A stretch of DNA of 5,392 bases, from assembly GCA_958428675.1 (NCBI GenBank), contig CAUAGV010000129.1, forward strand, positions 1-5,392, in the 5' to 3' direction. The notes beneath the pieces are model-generated. The model saw only the letters and a list, made by a program, of their open reading frames with translations. It ran no database searches and was not told where the DNA came from. The DNA comes from an uncultured Collinsella sp. Lineage in GTDB: Bacteria > Actinomycetota > Coriobacteriia > Coriobacteriales > Coriobacteriaceae. Below are positions 1 through 5,392 of the stretch, piece after piece. Positions within the stretch are counted from its first letter, which is position 1, and each line of letters starts with the position of its first letter. The position numbers and the translations under genes are program-made.

Positions 1-57
1 GAGGAAGCATGGGAGATAACGACCGCGGGCCCCAAGTCAACAGGGGGTGCCGGGGCG

Positions 58-939
58 CTACAGGTACTCGATTTGAGCGCCTTCCGTGTCGCACGTCAGA
101 ATATGCGTGTCACATTTGGGGAACTGCTCACGCAGCTTGACCTGCAGGAACTTGGCTACGATAGTGTCATCGGTTACAGCCATAAGGGTCGAGCCGGAGC
201 CACTGATCCAGATGGTCTTGGCGCCGCCATTAAGGCAGGTGTCGCGCACAGCGTTGTAATCGGGAATCAGGCGGCGGCGATAGGGCTCCTGGATGCGGTC
301 GTCGTTGGCGGCGGCAATCAGGTCAAGGTCGCCGGTCTCCAGGCCGCGCGTCATGCCGGCGATGCGGCCCATTTGCCATACGGCGGTGGAGAGTGGAATC
401 TCCTGCGGCACAACCTTGCGCGCCTCGCTCGTATGCACCTCGTAGGGAGGAATCACGGTAATAAAACGCAAGCGATCGCTCACCTCGTAGCGCAGGCACT
501 GGGGGAGCGAATCAGTCGGCGTAAAGGAGCAAACGGCACCGCCCAGGATGGCAGGGGCGACGTTATCGGGATGGCCCTCGACCTCGGTGGCAATGCGGAC
601 GAGCTCGGCACGGTCGACGGTGTGGCCCGTCAGCGCGGCGGCCGCCATGATGCCAGCGACGACGCAGGTGGAGCTGGAACCCAGGCCGCGAGCGACGGGC
701 ACGTCGGTCTGGATGTCGATGGCAACGGGGAAGGCCTGCTCGCCCCAGGCGGCCAGAGCATCGACAAAGCTCACATAGACCAGGTTGTTCTCGTTTTGGA
801 ACTCCTCGGGGCAGCCCGTGATGGTGAGCTTGTCGGTACGCTCGAAGGTGAAGTGCGAGTAGAGGCTGACGGCCATGCCGAGGGTGTCGTAGCCGATGCC
901 TAGGTTGGCGCTGGTTGCTGGGACGGTGATTTTGATCAT
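58..939 (-). CDS. thrB: Homoserine kinase (GHMP kinase family)
   Basis: The product (293 residues) is predicted to phosphorylate L-homoserine with ATP to O-phospho-L-homoserine, the penultimate step of threonine synthesis, in the cytoplasm. Visible family signatures are the N-terminal VPATSANLGIGYDTLG (residues 6-21), the GHMP ATP-binding loop PVARGLGSSS (81-90), EGHPDNVAPAILGG (121-134), the DDRIQEPYRR segment (213-222) and the C-terminal glycine loop ISGSGST (245-251). The length is normal for bacterial ThrB and all motifs are intact. I chose the ATG at 937-939 because translation from it begins directly with the conserved MIKITVPATSANLG and a perfect AGGAGG lies 6 nt upstream. The in-frame ATG 24 codons earlier lies inside a palindromic repeat and would add a low-complexity, non-homologous tail. 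The gene is downstream of thrC on the same strand, but a terminator and an inverted repeat separate them. The assignment is highly secure. Confidence 0.97.
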   Translation of the reverse strand: MIKITVPATSANLGIGYDTLGMAVSLYSHFTFERTDKLTITGCPEEFQNENNLVYVSFVDALAAWGEQAFPVAIDIQTDVPVARGLGSSSTCVVAGIMAAAALTGHTVDRAELVRIATEVEGHPDNVAPAILGGAVCSFTPTDSLPQCLRYEVSDRLRFITVIPPYEVHTSEARKVVPQEIPLSTAVWQMGRIAGMTRGLETGDLDLIAAANDDRIQEPYRRRLIPDYNAVRDTCLNGGAKTIWISGSGSTLMAVTDDTIVAKFLQVKLREQFPKCDTHILTCDTEGAQIEYL

Positions 940-945
940 GTGGGT

Positions 946-951
946 CCTCCT
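946..951 (-). promoter_or_regulatory. Ribosome binding site of thrB
   Basis: The minus strand reads AGGAGG here, a full anti-16S match, with a 6-nt spacer to the ATG at 937-939. It decides the thrB start against the longer in-frame reading. It begins only 2 nt after the base of the large inverted repeat at 954-1065, so folding of that repeat in the mRNA would put a stem directly beside the ribosome landing site. Confidence 0.9.
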
Positions 952-953
952 AG

Positions 954-1065
954 GCGGGTCTGGCCGTTTAGTTCGCTGCTCGGGCAGTCCTGGCTCGCTC
1001 GGAAAGCACATTAAGTGCTTTCCGGCTCGTGCGGAACTCGCGACGAACTAAACGGCCAGACCCGC
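954..1065. repeat. 112-base palindromic element in the thrC-thrB spacer
   Basis: Perfect 22-bp inverted arms lie at 954-975 and 1044-1065, with a 68-base interior. At the centre is a second perfect 9-bp hairpin, GGAAAGCAC (1001-1009), loop ATTAA, GTGCTTTCC (1015-1023), extendable by one C-G pair at 1000/1024. A small hairpin CTGC-TCGG-GCAG lies at 976-987. Two near-identical 12-mers in direct orientation, GGCTCGCTCGGA (992-1003) and GGCTCGTGCGGA (1024-1035), overlap and flank the central stem. The symmetry means it could fold as a cruciform in DNA or as a long multi-branched hairpin in RNA of either strand. It has no U-tract, so it is not a standard intrinsic terminator. It resembles palindromic intergenic units (REP- or MITE-like); whether other copies exist in the genome cannot be seen from this window. 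The alternative is a structured thrB leader. Confidence 0.8.
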
Positions 1066-1094
1066 TCGCATGCTCGTCATCATCCCGAAAGCTT

Positions 1095-1128
1095 AATAAA
1101 AAGAAGGTGCGCCGGCTTTCGCCGGCGC
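1095..1128 (-). terminator. Intrinsic terminator downstream of thrC
   Basis: On the minus strand, 12 nt after the thrC stop codon, there is a perfect 8-bp GC stem GCGCCGGC / GCCGGCGC (1109-1128) closed by a GAAA tetraloop. It is followed by ACC and then a T-rich tract, TTCTTTTTATT. The geometry is that of a Rho-independent terminator reading from thrC towards thrB. The U-tract begins 3 nt from the stem rather than immediately, so efficiency may be partial. The plus strand lacks a U-tract after the stem, so it should act in one direction only. Confidence 0.8.
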
Positions 1129-1140
1129 TTAATAAGGGGT

Positions 1141-2658
1141 TTAGTTGGTGCTCATTCGTTTTGCTGCAGACTCGACGTAGCTTGCCATCTCATCGACGTC
1201 GCAGACGTCTTCGAAGCGGACGGGCTTGGACTCGAGTTCGGCGAGCTGGGTCGGGGCGACCGTGTTGGTGGCCTGCTCGAGCACACGCATGGCCTCAAAA
1301 TCATCCTCGGGAACGTCGAGGCCCAAGGCGTCGCAGCAGGCTCGCGGGAACTTGTAGGGGCTGGCGGTCGAAAGCAACACGCGGGCCTTGGCGCCCTCGG
1401 CGGGAGCGACCTTTTCGAAGACGTGATAGCCGCAAGCGGTGTGCGGGTCGATCACGTAGCCGTTCGCGTCCCAGCAGCTCTTGATGGCAGTGAGGACCTC
1501 GTCCTCGCTGGCCCAACCGCAACCAAAGACGCTCTGAATCTTTGCCAGCAGGTCGGCGGGAACTTCGTAGCGACCAGTCTGTGCCAGCTGCTCCATAAGG
1601 CCGGCAACGAGCTCGCAGTCGCCGTCGGACAAGAAATAGAGCATGCGCTCCAGGTTGGAGCTAATAAGGATGTCCATCGACGGCGAGATGGTCGTGAAGA
1701 ACGGGCGGTTACGGTCGTAAACGCCGGTGGTCAGGAAGTCGGCAAGCACGTTGTTCTTGTCGCTCGCCACGACGAGCTTGGCGACGGGCAGACCCATGCA
1801 CTTGGCGTAGTAGCCGGCCAAGATATCGCCAAAGTTGCCGGTGGGCACACAGAACTCTACGGCGTCGCCAGCCTCGATAGCGCCGGCGCGCAGCAGTTGC
1901 GCATAGGCGGCAAAGTAGTAGACAACCTGCGGCACCAGGCGGCCGACGTTGATGGAGTTGGCACTCGAAAGCACAGTGCCGGCGGCTTCCAGGCGCTCGG
2001 CAAGCTCCTTATCGGCAAAGATGCGCTTGACGGCACTCTGGGCATCGTCGAAGTTGCCGCGGATGCCGCAGACGGCGACGTTATCGCCCTCCTGCGTGGA
2101 CATCTGCAGATTCTGCACGCGGCTGACTTTGCCTTCGGGATAAAAGACGGTGATGCCCGTGCCCGGGGCGTCGGCAAAGCCGGCGAGTGCTGCCTTGCCC
2201 GTGTCGCCCGACGTGGCGGTGACGATCATGATGCGCTCGGCGCCGCCGTCCTTGGCGGAAGTGCGGGCCATCAGACGGGGGAGCATCTGCAGGGCGACGT
2301 CCTTGAAGGCGCTTGTGGGGCCGCCAAAGAGCTCCATCACATAGGTCTGAGGGACGTCAGCGCCCGGTGCGGCGTCGAGTTTGACGAGCGGCGTGACCTC
2401 TTCGCTCGCGAACGTGCCGCGGTATGCCTCATTCACACAGGCCGAAATTTCTTCGGTCGTGTAATCATTCAGTAACATTCCCAACACATCTTGAGCGATT
2501 TCAAAGTACGATTTATCTGCAAGCGAGCTGATATCGAGTTGCTGGGTGCCCAGCTCGTCCGAGACAAACAAACCCCCGTCGGGAGCGATGCCGGTACGGA
2601 TTGCCACCTTACTTGAGCACGATAAAGTGCGTCCTCGTGTACTATGATAAGTTCCCAT
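1141..2658 (-). CDS. thrC: Threonine synthase, long form (PLP-dependent)
   Basis: The product (505 residues) is predicted to convert O-phospho-L-homoserine and water to L-threonine and phosphate using pyridoxal phosphate, in the cytoplasm. The N-terminus MGTYHSTRG with IAPDGGLFV (24-32) is typical of the family. The PLP lysine is K119 in GPTSAFKDVALQ (113-124). Other signatures are ATSGDTGKAA (148-157), SANSINVGRLVPQ (232-244), the phosphate-binding PTGNFGD loop (272-278) and DPHTACGYHVF (404-414). About 500 residues fits the long type rather than the shorter plant-like type. The start at 2656-2658 has GAGGAG with a 9-nt spacer and matches the family N-terminus; an in-frame ATG 15 codons upstream would translate through the ribosome site and is rejected. 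Just before the PLP lysine the sequence is LFGGPT where most relatives I know have LFHGPT. The gene is divergent from lysC and upstream of thrB. Confidence 0.97.
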   Translation of the reverse strand: MGTYHSTRGRTLSCSSKVAIRTGIAPDGGLFVSDELGTQQLDISSLADKSYFEIAQDVLGMLLNDYTTEEISACVNEAYRGTFASEEVTPLVKLDAAPGADVPQTYVMELFGGPTSAFKDVALQMLPRLMARTSAKDGGAERIMIVTATSGDTGKAALAGFADAPGTGITVFYPEGKVSRVQNLQMSTQEGDNVAVCGIRGNFDDAQSAVKRIFADKELAERLEAAGTVLSSANSINVGRLVPQVVYYFAAYAQLLRAGAIEAGDAVEFCVPTGNFGDILAGYYAKCMGLPVAKLVVASDKNNVLADFLTTGVYDRNRPFFTTISPSMDILISSNLERMLYFLSDGDCELVAGLMEQLAQTGRYEVPADLLAKIQSVFGCGWASEDEVLTAIKSCWDANGYVIDPHTACGYHVFEKVAPAEGAKARVLLSTASPYKFPRACCDALGLDVPEDDFEAMRVLEQATNTVAPTQLAELESKPVRFEDVCDVDEMASYVESAAKRMSTN

Positions 2659-2667
2659 ATAACACTG

Positions 2668-2673
2668 CTCCTC
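2668..2673 (-). promoter_or_regulatory. Ribosome binding site of thrC
   Basis: The minus strand reads GAGGAG here, 9 nt before the ATG at 2656-2658. This supports the 505-residue reading of threonine synthase over the 15-codon-longer one. Confidence 0.85.
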
Positions 2674-2694
2674 GGATGCCTTGGTCCCAATCGG

Positions 2695-2710
2695 TGAAAC
2701 CATGGTATCA
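2695..2710. promoter_or_regulatory. Candidate operator: 16-bp dyad between divergent thrC and lysC
   Basis: The sequence TGAAACCATGGTATCA has two-fold symmetry at 14 of 16 positions; only the fourth base pair of each half is mismatched. It lies near the middle of the 103-base spacer between the two start codons, where divergent promoters must be. Promoter-like words nearby are weak. On the plus strand, TTGGTC (2681-2686) is followed after 19 bases by TATCAG (2706-2711); on the minus strand, TACCAT (2707-2702) lies within the dyad. A dimeric regulator binding here could control both genes, but the regulator is unknown and the call rests on symmetry and position only. Confidence 0.4.
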
Positions 2711-2761
2711 GAGCGCGCAAAACAGGTTTGCAGAGGCTTTTAGAAAGGTAACCTCAAGCCC

Positions 2762-4150
2762 ATGATTAAGATTGCCAAGTTTGGCGGCTCGTCGGTCGCC
2801 GACGCCGAACACTTTAAGAAGATCAAGGCCATTGTCGATGCCGACCCGGCCCGCCGTTTTGTGGTGGTTTCTGCCTGCGGTCGCCGCTTTAAGGGCGATA
2901 CCAAGGTGACCGACCTGCTCTACTTGGTTAACGCACACGTTAAGTACCACGTGTCGTGCGAGGAGCTGCTCGAGGACATTGGCCAGCGCTATTTTGATAT
3001 CGCTGACGAGCTGGGGCTCACCTATCCCATCCGCGAAGAGTTTGCGGCCTTTGCCGAGCGTGCTCGCTCCGGTGGCTACTCTACTGAGGAGCTCGTAAGC
3101 CGCGGCGAGTACTTTACCGCTCGCCTGATGGCCGAGTACCTGGGCCTGCCGTTCCTGGATGCCGCGACGGTCGTGGCGTTCCATCATGACGGTACGCTCA
3201 GCATGAACCGCACCGCCGAGCTGGTGCAGGAGTACGGCCAGCAGGGCGGCTTTGTTATGCCCGGTTTCTACGGCGCGACGCGTGAGGGGCAGATCAAGCT
3301 GCTCGACCGTGGCGGCGGCGATATTTCCGGCTCGATTCTGGCCAAGTGCCTTGGTGCCGACCTGTACGAGAACTGGACCGACGTTTCGGGCTTCTATTCT
3401 GCCGATCCGCGTATTGTTCCCGAGGCTCAGCCCATTGCGCGCGTTACCTACGAGGAGCTGCGCGAGCTTTCGTACATGGGTGCAAGCGTCCTGCACGAGG
3501 AGGCCGTGTTCCCCGTGCGCGAGGCAGGCATTCCGCTGGTCATCAAGAACACCAATGCGCCGCAGGACCCCGGCACCATCATTAGCGAGACGGCTGACGA
3601 GGGTGAGGCGGAGCCTATCATTACCGGCGTGACCGGCAAGCGCGGCTTTGTCGCCATCAACGTTGCCCGCGACCGCACCAAGCCCCGTGTCGGCTTTATG
3701 CGCCGTGCACTTTCGGTGTTCGAACGCTATGACGTTTCCGTCGAGCATATGCCCACCGGCGTCGACCGCTTTGGCGCCGTGGTGCAGGAGCAGGATGTGC
3801 ACGATTCGCTGTACTCACTCGTGGGTGACATCCAGCAGGAGGTCGAGCCGCTCGAGATCGAGGTTGTCGAGGGTTTGGCGCTCATCGCGACCGTCGGCCG
3901 TAACCTTCGCGGCCGCGCAGGTATCTCGGGCCATCTGTTTGGCATGCTTGGTCAGGCCGGCGTGAGCGTACGTATGATTTCGCAGAGCTGCGACGAGATC
4001 AACATCATTATCGGCGTAGAGGAGAAGGACTTCGATCTGGCGATTCGGACCATTTACCGCGCCTTCTCCGACGAGAACGGCATTGTGAAGGTCTCCGACC
4101 TGGAGGCTCCCGTGCCGGTCGATCCCGCCCCGGCCGCGCTCCACAAGTAG
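2762..4150 (+). CDS. lysC: Aspartate kinase, monofunctional, with C-terminal ACT domains
   Basis: The product (462 residues) is predicted to phosphorylate L-aspartate with ATP to 4-phospho-L-aspartate, the first committed step to lysine/diaminopimelate, threonine and methionine. The amino acid kinase domain covers about residues 1-285: KFGGSS (6-11), LVSRGEYFTARLMAEYLG (111-128), GFYG (168-171), RGGGDISGSILA (183-194) and TDVSGFYSADPRIVPEA (206-222). Two ACT-type regulatory segments follow at about 295-360 and 371-440, the second containing GRAGISGHLFGMLGQAGVSV and ISQSCDEINIIIGV. These suggest allosteric feedback by an end product; which one cannot be told. There is no fused homoserine dehydrogenase. 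The ATG begins the conserved MIKIAKFGGSS; AGAAAGG (2742-2748) lies 13 nt upstream, a weaker and more distant ribosome site than those of thrB and thrC. An oddity is GGGD where the family usually has GGSD. The gene is divergent from thrC and followed by asd after a probable terminator. Confidence 0.96.
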   Translation: MIKIAKFGGSSVADAEHFKKIKAIVDADPARRFVVVSACGRRFKGDTKVTDLLYLVNAHVKYHVSCEELLEDIGQRYFDIADELGLTYPIREEFAAFAERARSGGYSTEELVSRGEYFTARLMAEYLGLPFLDAATVVAFHHDGTLSMNRTAELVQEYGQQGGFVMPGFYGATREGQIKLLDRGGGDISGSILAKCLGADLYENWTDVSGFYSADPRIVPEAQPIARVTYEELRELSYMGASVLHEEAVFPVREAGIPLVIKNTNAPQDPGTIISETADEGEAEPIITGVTGKRGFVAINVARDRTKPRVGFMRRALSVFERYDVSVEHMPTGVDRFGAVVQEQDVHDSLYSLVGDIQQEVEPLEIEVVEGLALIATVGRNLRGRAGISGHLFGMLGQAGVSVRMISQSCDEINIIIGVEEKDFDLAIRTIYRAFSDENGIVKVSDLEAPVPVDPAPAALHK

Positions 4151-4200
4151 CTGCTATCCCAGTAGATTTTTGGGACTTGCCTCAAAAACTACGGCGGGGC

Positions 4201-4222
4201 GTTTCGTTTCGGTTTCGTTTCG
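4201..4222. repeat. Tandem 11-mer (two perfect copies) in the lysC-asd spacer
   Basis: GTTTCGTTTCG occurs twice back to back, and each copy is itself nearly two GTTTC units. It lies between the lysC stop and the hairpin at 4226-4246. It could be slippage-derived low-complexity sequence; no function is evident. Confidence 0.75.
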
Positions 4223-4225
4223 ACG

Positions 4226-4257
4226 GGGCGGGTTTCGTGCCCGCCCTGTTCTTGTAT
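4226..4257 (+). terminator. Probable intrinsic terminator of lysC
   Basis: A perfect 7-bp stem GGGCGGG (4226-4232) / CCCGCCC (4240-4246) with a 7-nt loop TTTCGTG is followed by the T-rich stretch TGTTCTTGTAT. It lies 75 nt after the lysC stop codon. The tail is interrupted by G and C, so termination may be incomplete and some transcription could continue into asd. Confidence 0.6.
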
Positions 4258-4274
4258 ACACTGGCAACAATAAT
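4255..4274 (+). promoter_or_regulatory. Possible asd promoter -10 elements
   Basis: Two AT-rich words resembling a -10 box occur just past the lysC terminator: TATACA (4255-4260) and AATAAT (4269-4274, five of six bases to TATAAT). Neither has a convincing -35 box at 16-18 bp. The position, 50-69 bases before the asd start and beyond a terminator, fits a separate asd promoter, but the sequence evidence is weak. Confidence 0.3.
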
Positions 4275-4323
4275 CGGCCTGCTCGGCGTGCGGGCAAAAG
4301 CCACAGCCTTTAAAGGGGGAAGC

Positions 4324-5349
4324 ATGAAACAGTACACGGTTGCTATTTTGGGCGCGACGGGAGCCGTGGGCACCCAGATGCTCGAGTGCCTCAACGAGCA
4401 GGAGTTTCCGGTCGGCAAGCTCAAGCTGCTAGCGAGCGCGCGCTCTGCGGGCAAGACCGTCGAGTTCCGCGGCGAGCAGGTTGTGATCGAAGAGGCTTGC
4501 CCCGAGGCCTTTGAGGGCTGCGACATCGTACTCGGCGCTGCCGGCGACGATATCGCCAAGGAGCTGCTGCCCGAAGCCGTCAAGCGCGGCGCCGTCGTGG
4601 TCGACAACAGCCATGCCTTCCGCATGGACCCCGAGGCGCCGCTGGTCGTGCCCGAGATCAACGCCGACGACATCAAGTGGCATCACGGCCTTATCGCCAA
4701 CCCCAACTGCGCGACCATCATCGGCCTGGTTCCCACGTGGCCGCTGCATCAGCTCGCCGGCGTAAAGCGCATGATCGTCTCGACGTATCAGGCGGCTTCG
4801 GGTGCCGGCGCTCCCGGTATGGCCGAGCTCGAGGCTCAGTTGGCCGCCCTGGGCCGCGGCGAGGAGATTCCCGAGCCGCGTGCATTTGCCGCCCAGCTGG
4901 CGAGCAACCTGATTCCGCAGATCGGCGGCGTCAAGGAGGAAGGCTTTACTTCCGAGGAAATGAAGCTGCAAAACGAGGGCCGCAAGATTATGCACCTGCC
5001 CGAGCTGCGCGTGAACTGCACCTGCGTGCGCGTGCCGGTGCTGCGTTCGCATTCCGAGAGCATTACGCTCGAGTTTGAGCGCGACATTACGGTCGAGGAG
5101 GCTCGTGCCGCGCTGGCTGCCGCTCCGGGCGTGAAGCTGGTTGACGATATGAGCGCCGAGGATGCGCACGATCGCTTCCCCATGCCGATGGATACCTCCG
5201 ACCAGGACCTGATTTGGGTCGGTCGCGTGCGTCGCGACATCTCGAACCCCGAGGCCGCGCGTGGCATCACCTTCTGGTGCTGCGGTGACCAAATCCGTAA
5301 GGGCGCGGCAACCAACGCCGTCCAGATTGCTAAGCTGCTCTGCGAGTAG
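4324..5349 (+). CDS. asd: Aspartate-semialdehyde dehydrogenase
   Basis: The product (341 residues) is predicted to reduce 4-phospho-L-aspartate with NADPH to L-aspartate 4-semialdehyde and phosphate, the branch point between lysine/diaminopimelate and homoserine. The N-terminal nucleotide-binding motif is ILGATGAVG (8-16). VVVDNSHAFRMD (91-102) and PEIN (110-113) follow. The catalytic cysteine is C129 in ANPNCATI (125-132), then STYQAASGAGAPG (153-165). The substrate-binding and catalytic block TCVRVPVLRSHSE (233-245) carries the predicted base H243, and the C-terminus has RKGAATNAVQIA (325-336). Length and motif order are standard for the bacterial family. The start at 4324 begins the conserved MKQYTVAILGATG and has AAAGGGGGA (4312-4320) just upstream. 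The frame stays open 49 codons further 5', but that stretch crosses the terminator and spacer and looks non-coding. It follows lysC on the same strand after 173 bases, so the pair works in consecutive steps but may be separately transcribed. Confidence 0.97.
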   Translation: MKQYTVAILGATGAVGTQMLECLNEQEFPVGKLKLLASARSAGKTVEFRGEQVVIEEACPEAFEGCDIVLGAAGDDIAKELLPEAVKRGAVVVDNSHAFRMDPEAPLVVPEINADDIKWHHGLIANPNCATIIGLVPTWPLHQLAGVKRMIVSTYQAASGAGAPGMAELEAQLAALGRGEEIPEPRAFAAQLASNLIPQIGGVKEEGFTSEEMKLQNEGRKIMHLPELRVNCTCVRVPVLRSHSESITLEFERDITVEEARAALAAAPGVKLVDDMSAEDAHDRFPMPMDTSDQDLIWVGRVRRDISNPEAARGITFWCCGDQIRKGAATNAVQIAKLLCE

Positions 5350-5357
5350 TGCGACCT

Positions 5358-5384
5358 GTCCGGCGGGGGCCGGGCTTAGTTTTC
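5358..5384 (+). terminator. Probable intrinsic terminator of asd
   Basis: Starting 9 nt after the asd stop, GTCCGGC (5358-5364) pairs with GCCGGGC (5369-5375): seven pairs including one T-G wobble, with a GGGG loop. The tail is TTAGTTTTC. The compact GC stem plus short T-rich tail directly after the gene fits a Rho-independent terminator. The window ends soon after, so nothing downstream can be assessed. Confidence 0.6.
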
Positions 5385-5392
5385 AGAACGTC

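Noticed and set aside
1..57. Possible thrB terminator or start of a further gene at the window edge
   Set aside because: Only weak G/C pairing without a T-rich tail is present, and the sequence is too short to show any coding signal.
940..1011. N-terminal extension of homoserine kinase by 24 codons to an upstream ATG
   Set aside because: The extension is encoded by one arm and interior of the palindromic repeat and by the AGGAGG ribosome site, has no family homology, and the inner ATG starts the conserved sequence.
1048..1083. Short minus-strand reading frame (MMTSMRAGLAV) as a threonine leader peptide for attenuation of thrB
   Set aside because: It has one threonine codon, a poor ribosome site, and ends inside the palindromic arm; no run of regulatory codons is present.
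1015..2475. Long plus-strand open frame of about 486 codons opposite thrC
   Set aside because: It is the shadow of thrC in GC-rich DNA: its composition is that of an antisense reading, and it shows no recognisable domain or ribosome site.
2659..2703. N-terminal extension of threonine synthase by 15 codons
   Set aside because: It would read through the GAGGAG ribosome site and part of the dyad; the family N-terminus begins at the inner ATG.
2659..2761. Lysine riboswitch or T-box leader controlling lysC or thrC
   Set aside because: The spacer between the two start codons is only 103 bases, too short for either structure, and no T-box motif or matching stems are seen.
2708..3802. Long minus-strand open frame of about 364 codons opposite lysC
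   Set aside because: It is the antisense shadow of lysC, with histidine- and alanine-rich low-complexity translation and no family motifs; the lysC frame carries all the conserved residues.
4157..4175. Hairpin TCCCA / TGGGA just after the lysC stop as the lysC terminator
   Set aside because: The stem is only 5 bp and the T-run lies in the loop rather than after the stem; the GC-rich hairpin at 4226-4246 is a much better candidate.
4177..4323. 49-codon upstream extension of aspartate-semialdehyde dehydrogenase
   Set aside because: It crosses the tandem repeat, the terminator hairpin and possible promoter elements, while the ATG at 4324 has a good ribosome site and starts the NADP-binding fold in the normal position.

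Overview
This window is a compact cluster of aspartate-family amino acid biosynthesis genes. It encodes four of the five enzymes that convert aspartate to threonine. The DNA is GC-rich (about 60% by eye, not counted), and all four genes share strong G/C third-position preference and clear Shine-Dalgarno sites. The protein flavour (a long clostridial-type threonine synthase, a monofunctional aspartate kinase of about 460 residues, a short Asd) suggests a GC-rich Gram-positive anaerobe. My best guess is Coriobacteriia, Collinsella-like; this rests on general resemblance and no search was run.

Layout. Bases 1-57 hold nothing I can identify; they lie downstream of thrB. Homoserine kinase (thrB, 58-939, minus) is preceded by a 201-base spacer (940-1140). 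That spacer holds, in the direction of minus-strand transcription, an intrinsic terminator for thrC and then a 112-base palindromic element whose base stops 2 nt from the thrB Shine-Dalgarno. Threonine synthase (thrC, 1141-2658, minus) follows. Bases 2659-2761 are a divergent promoter region containing a 16-bp near-perfect dyad (candidate operator). Aspartate kinase (lysC, 2762-4150, plus) comes next. A 173-base spacer (4151-4323) carries a tandem 11-mer, a probable lysC terminator and possible asd promoter elements. Aspartate-semialdehyde dehydrogenase (asd, 4324-5349, plus) ends with its own probable terminator at the window edge.

How the genes work together. LysC phosphorylates aspartate and Asd reduces aspartyl phosphate to aspartate semialdehyde, the branch point to lysine/diaminopimelate and to homoserine. 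ThrB phosphorylates homoserine and ThrC converts phosphohomoserine to threonine. The step between Asd and ThrB, homoserine dehydrogenase, is not encoded here, and LysC has no fused dehydrogenase domain, so that enzyme must lie elsewhere.

No novel multi-gene system is visible; the genes are ordinary primary metabolism. The items worth a second look are non-coding (the palindromic element before thrB and the dyad between thrC and lysC), plus two substitutions in normally conserved active-site motifs of LysC and ThrC.
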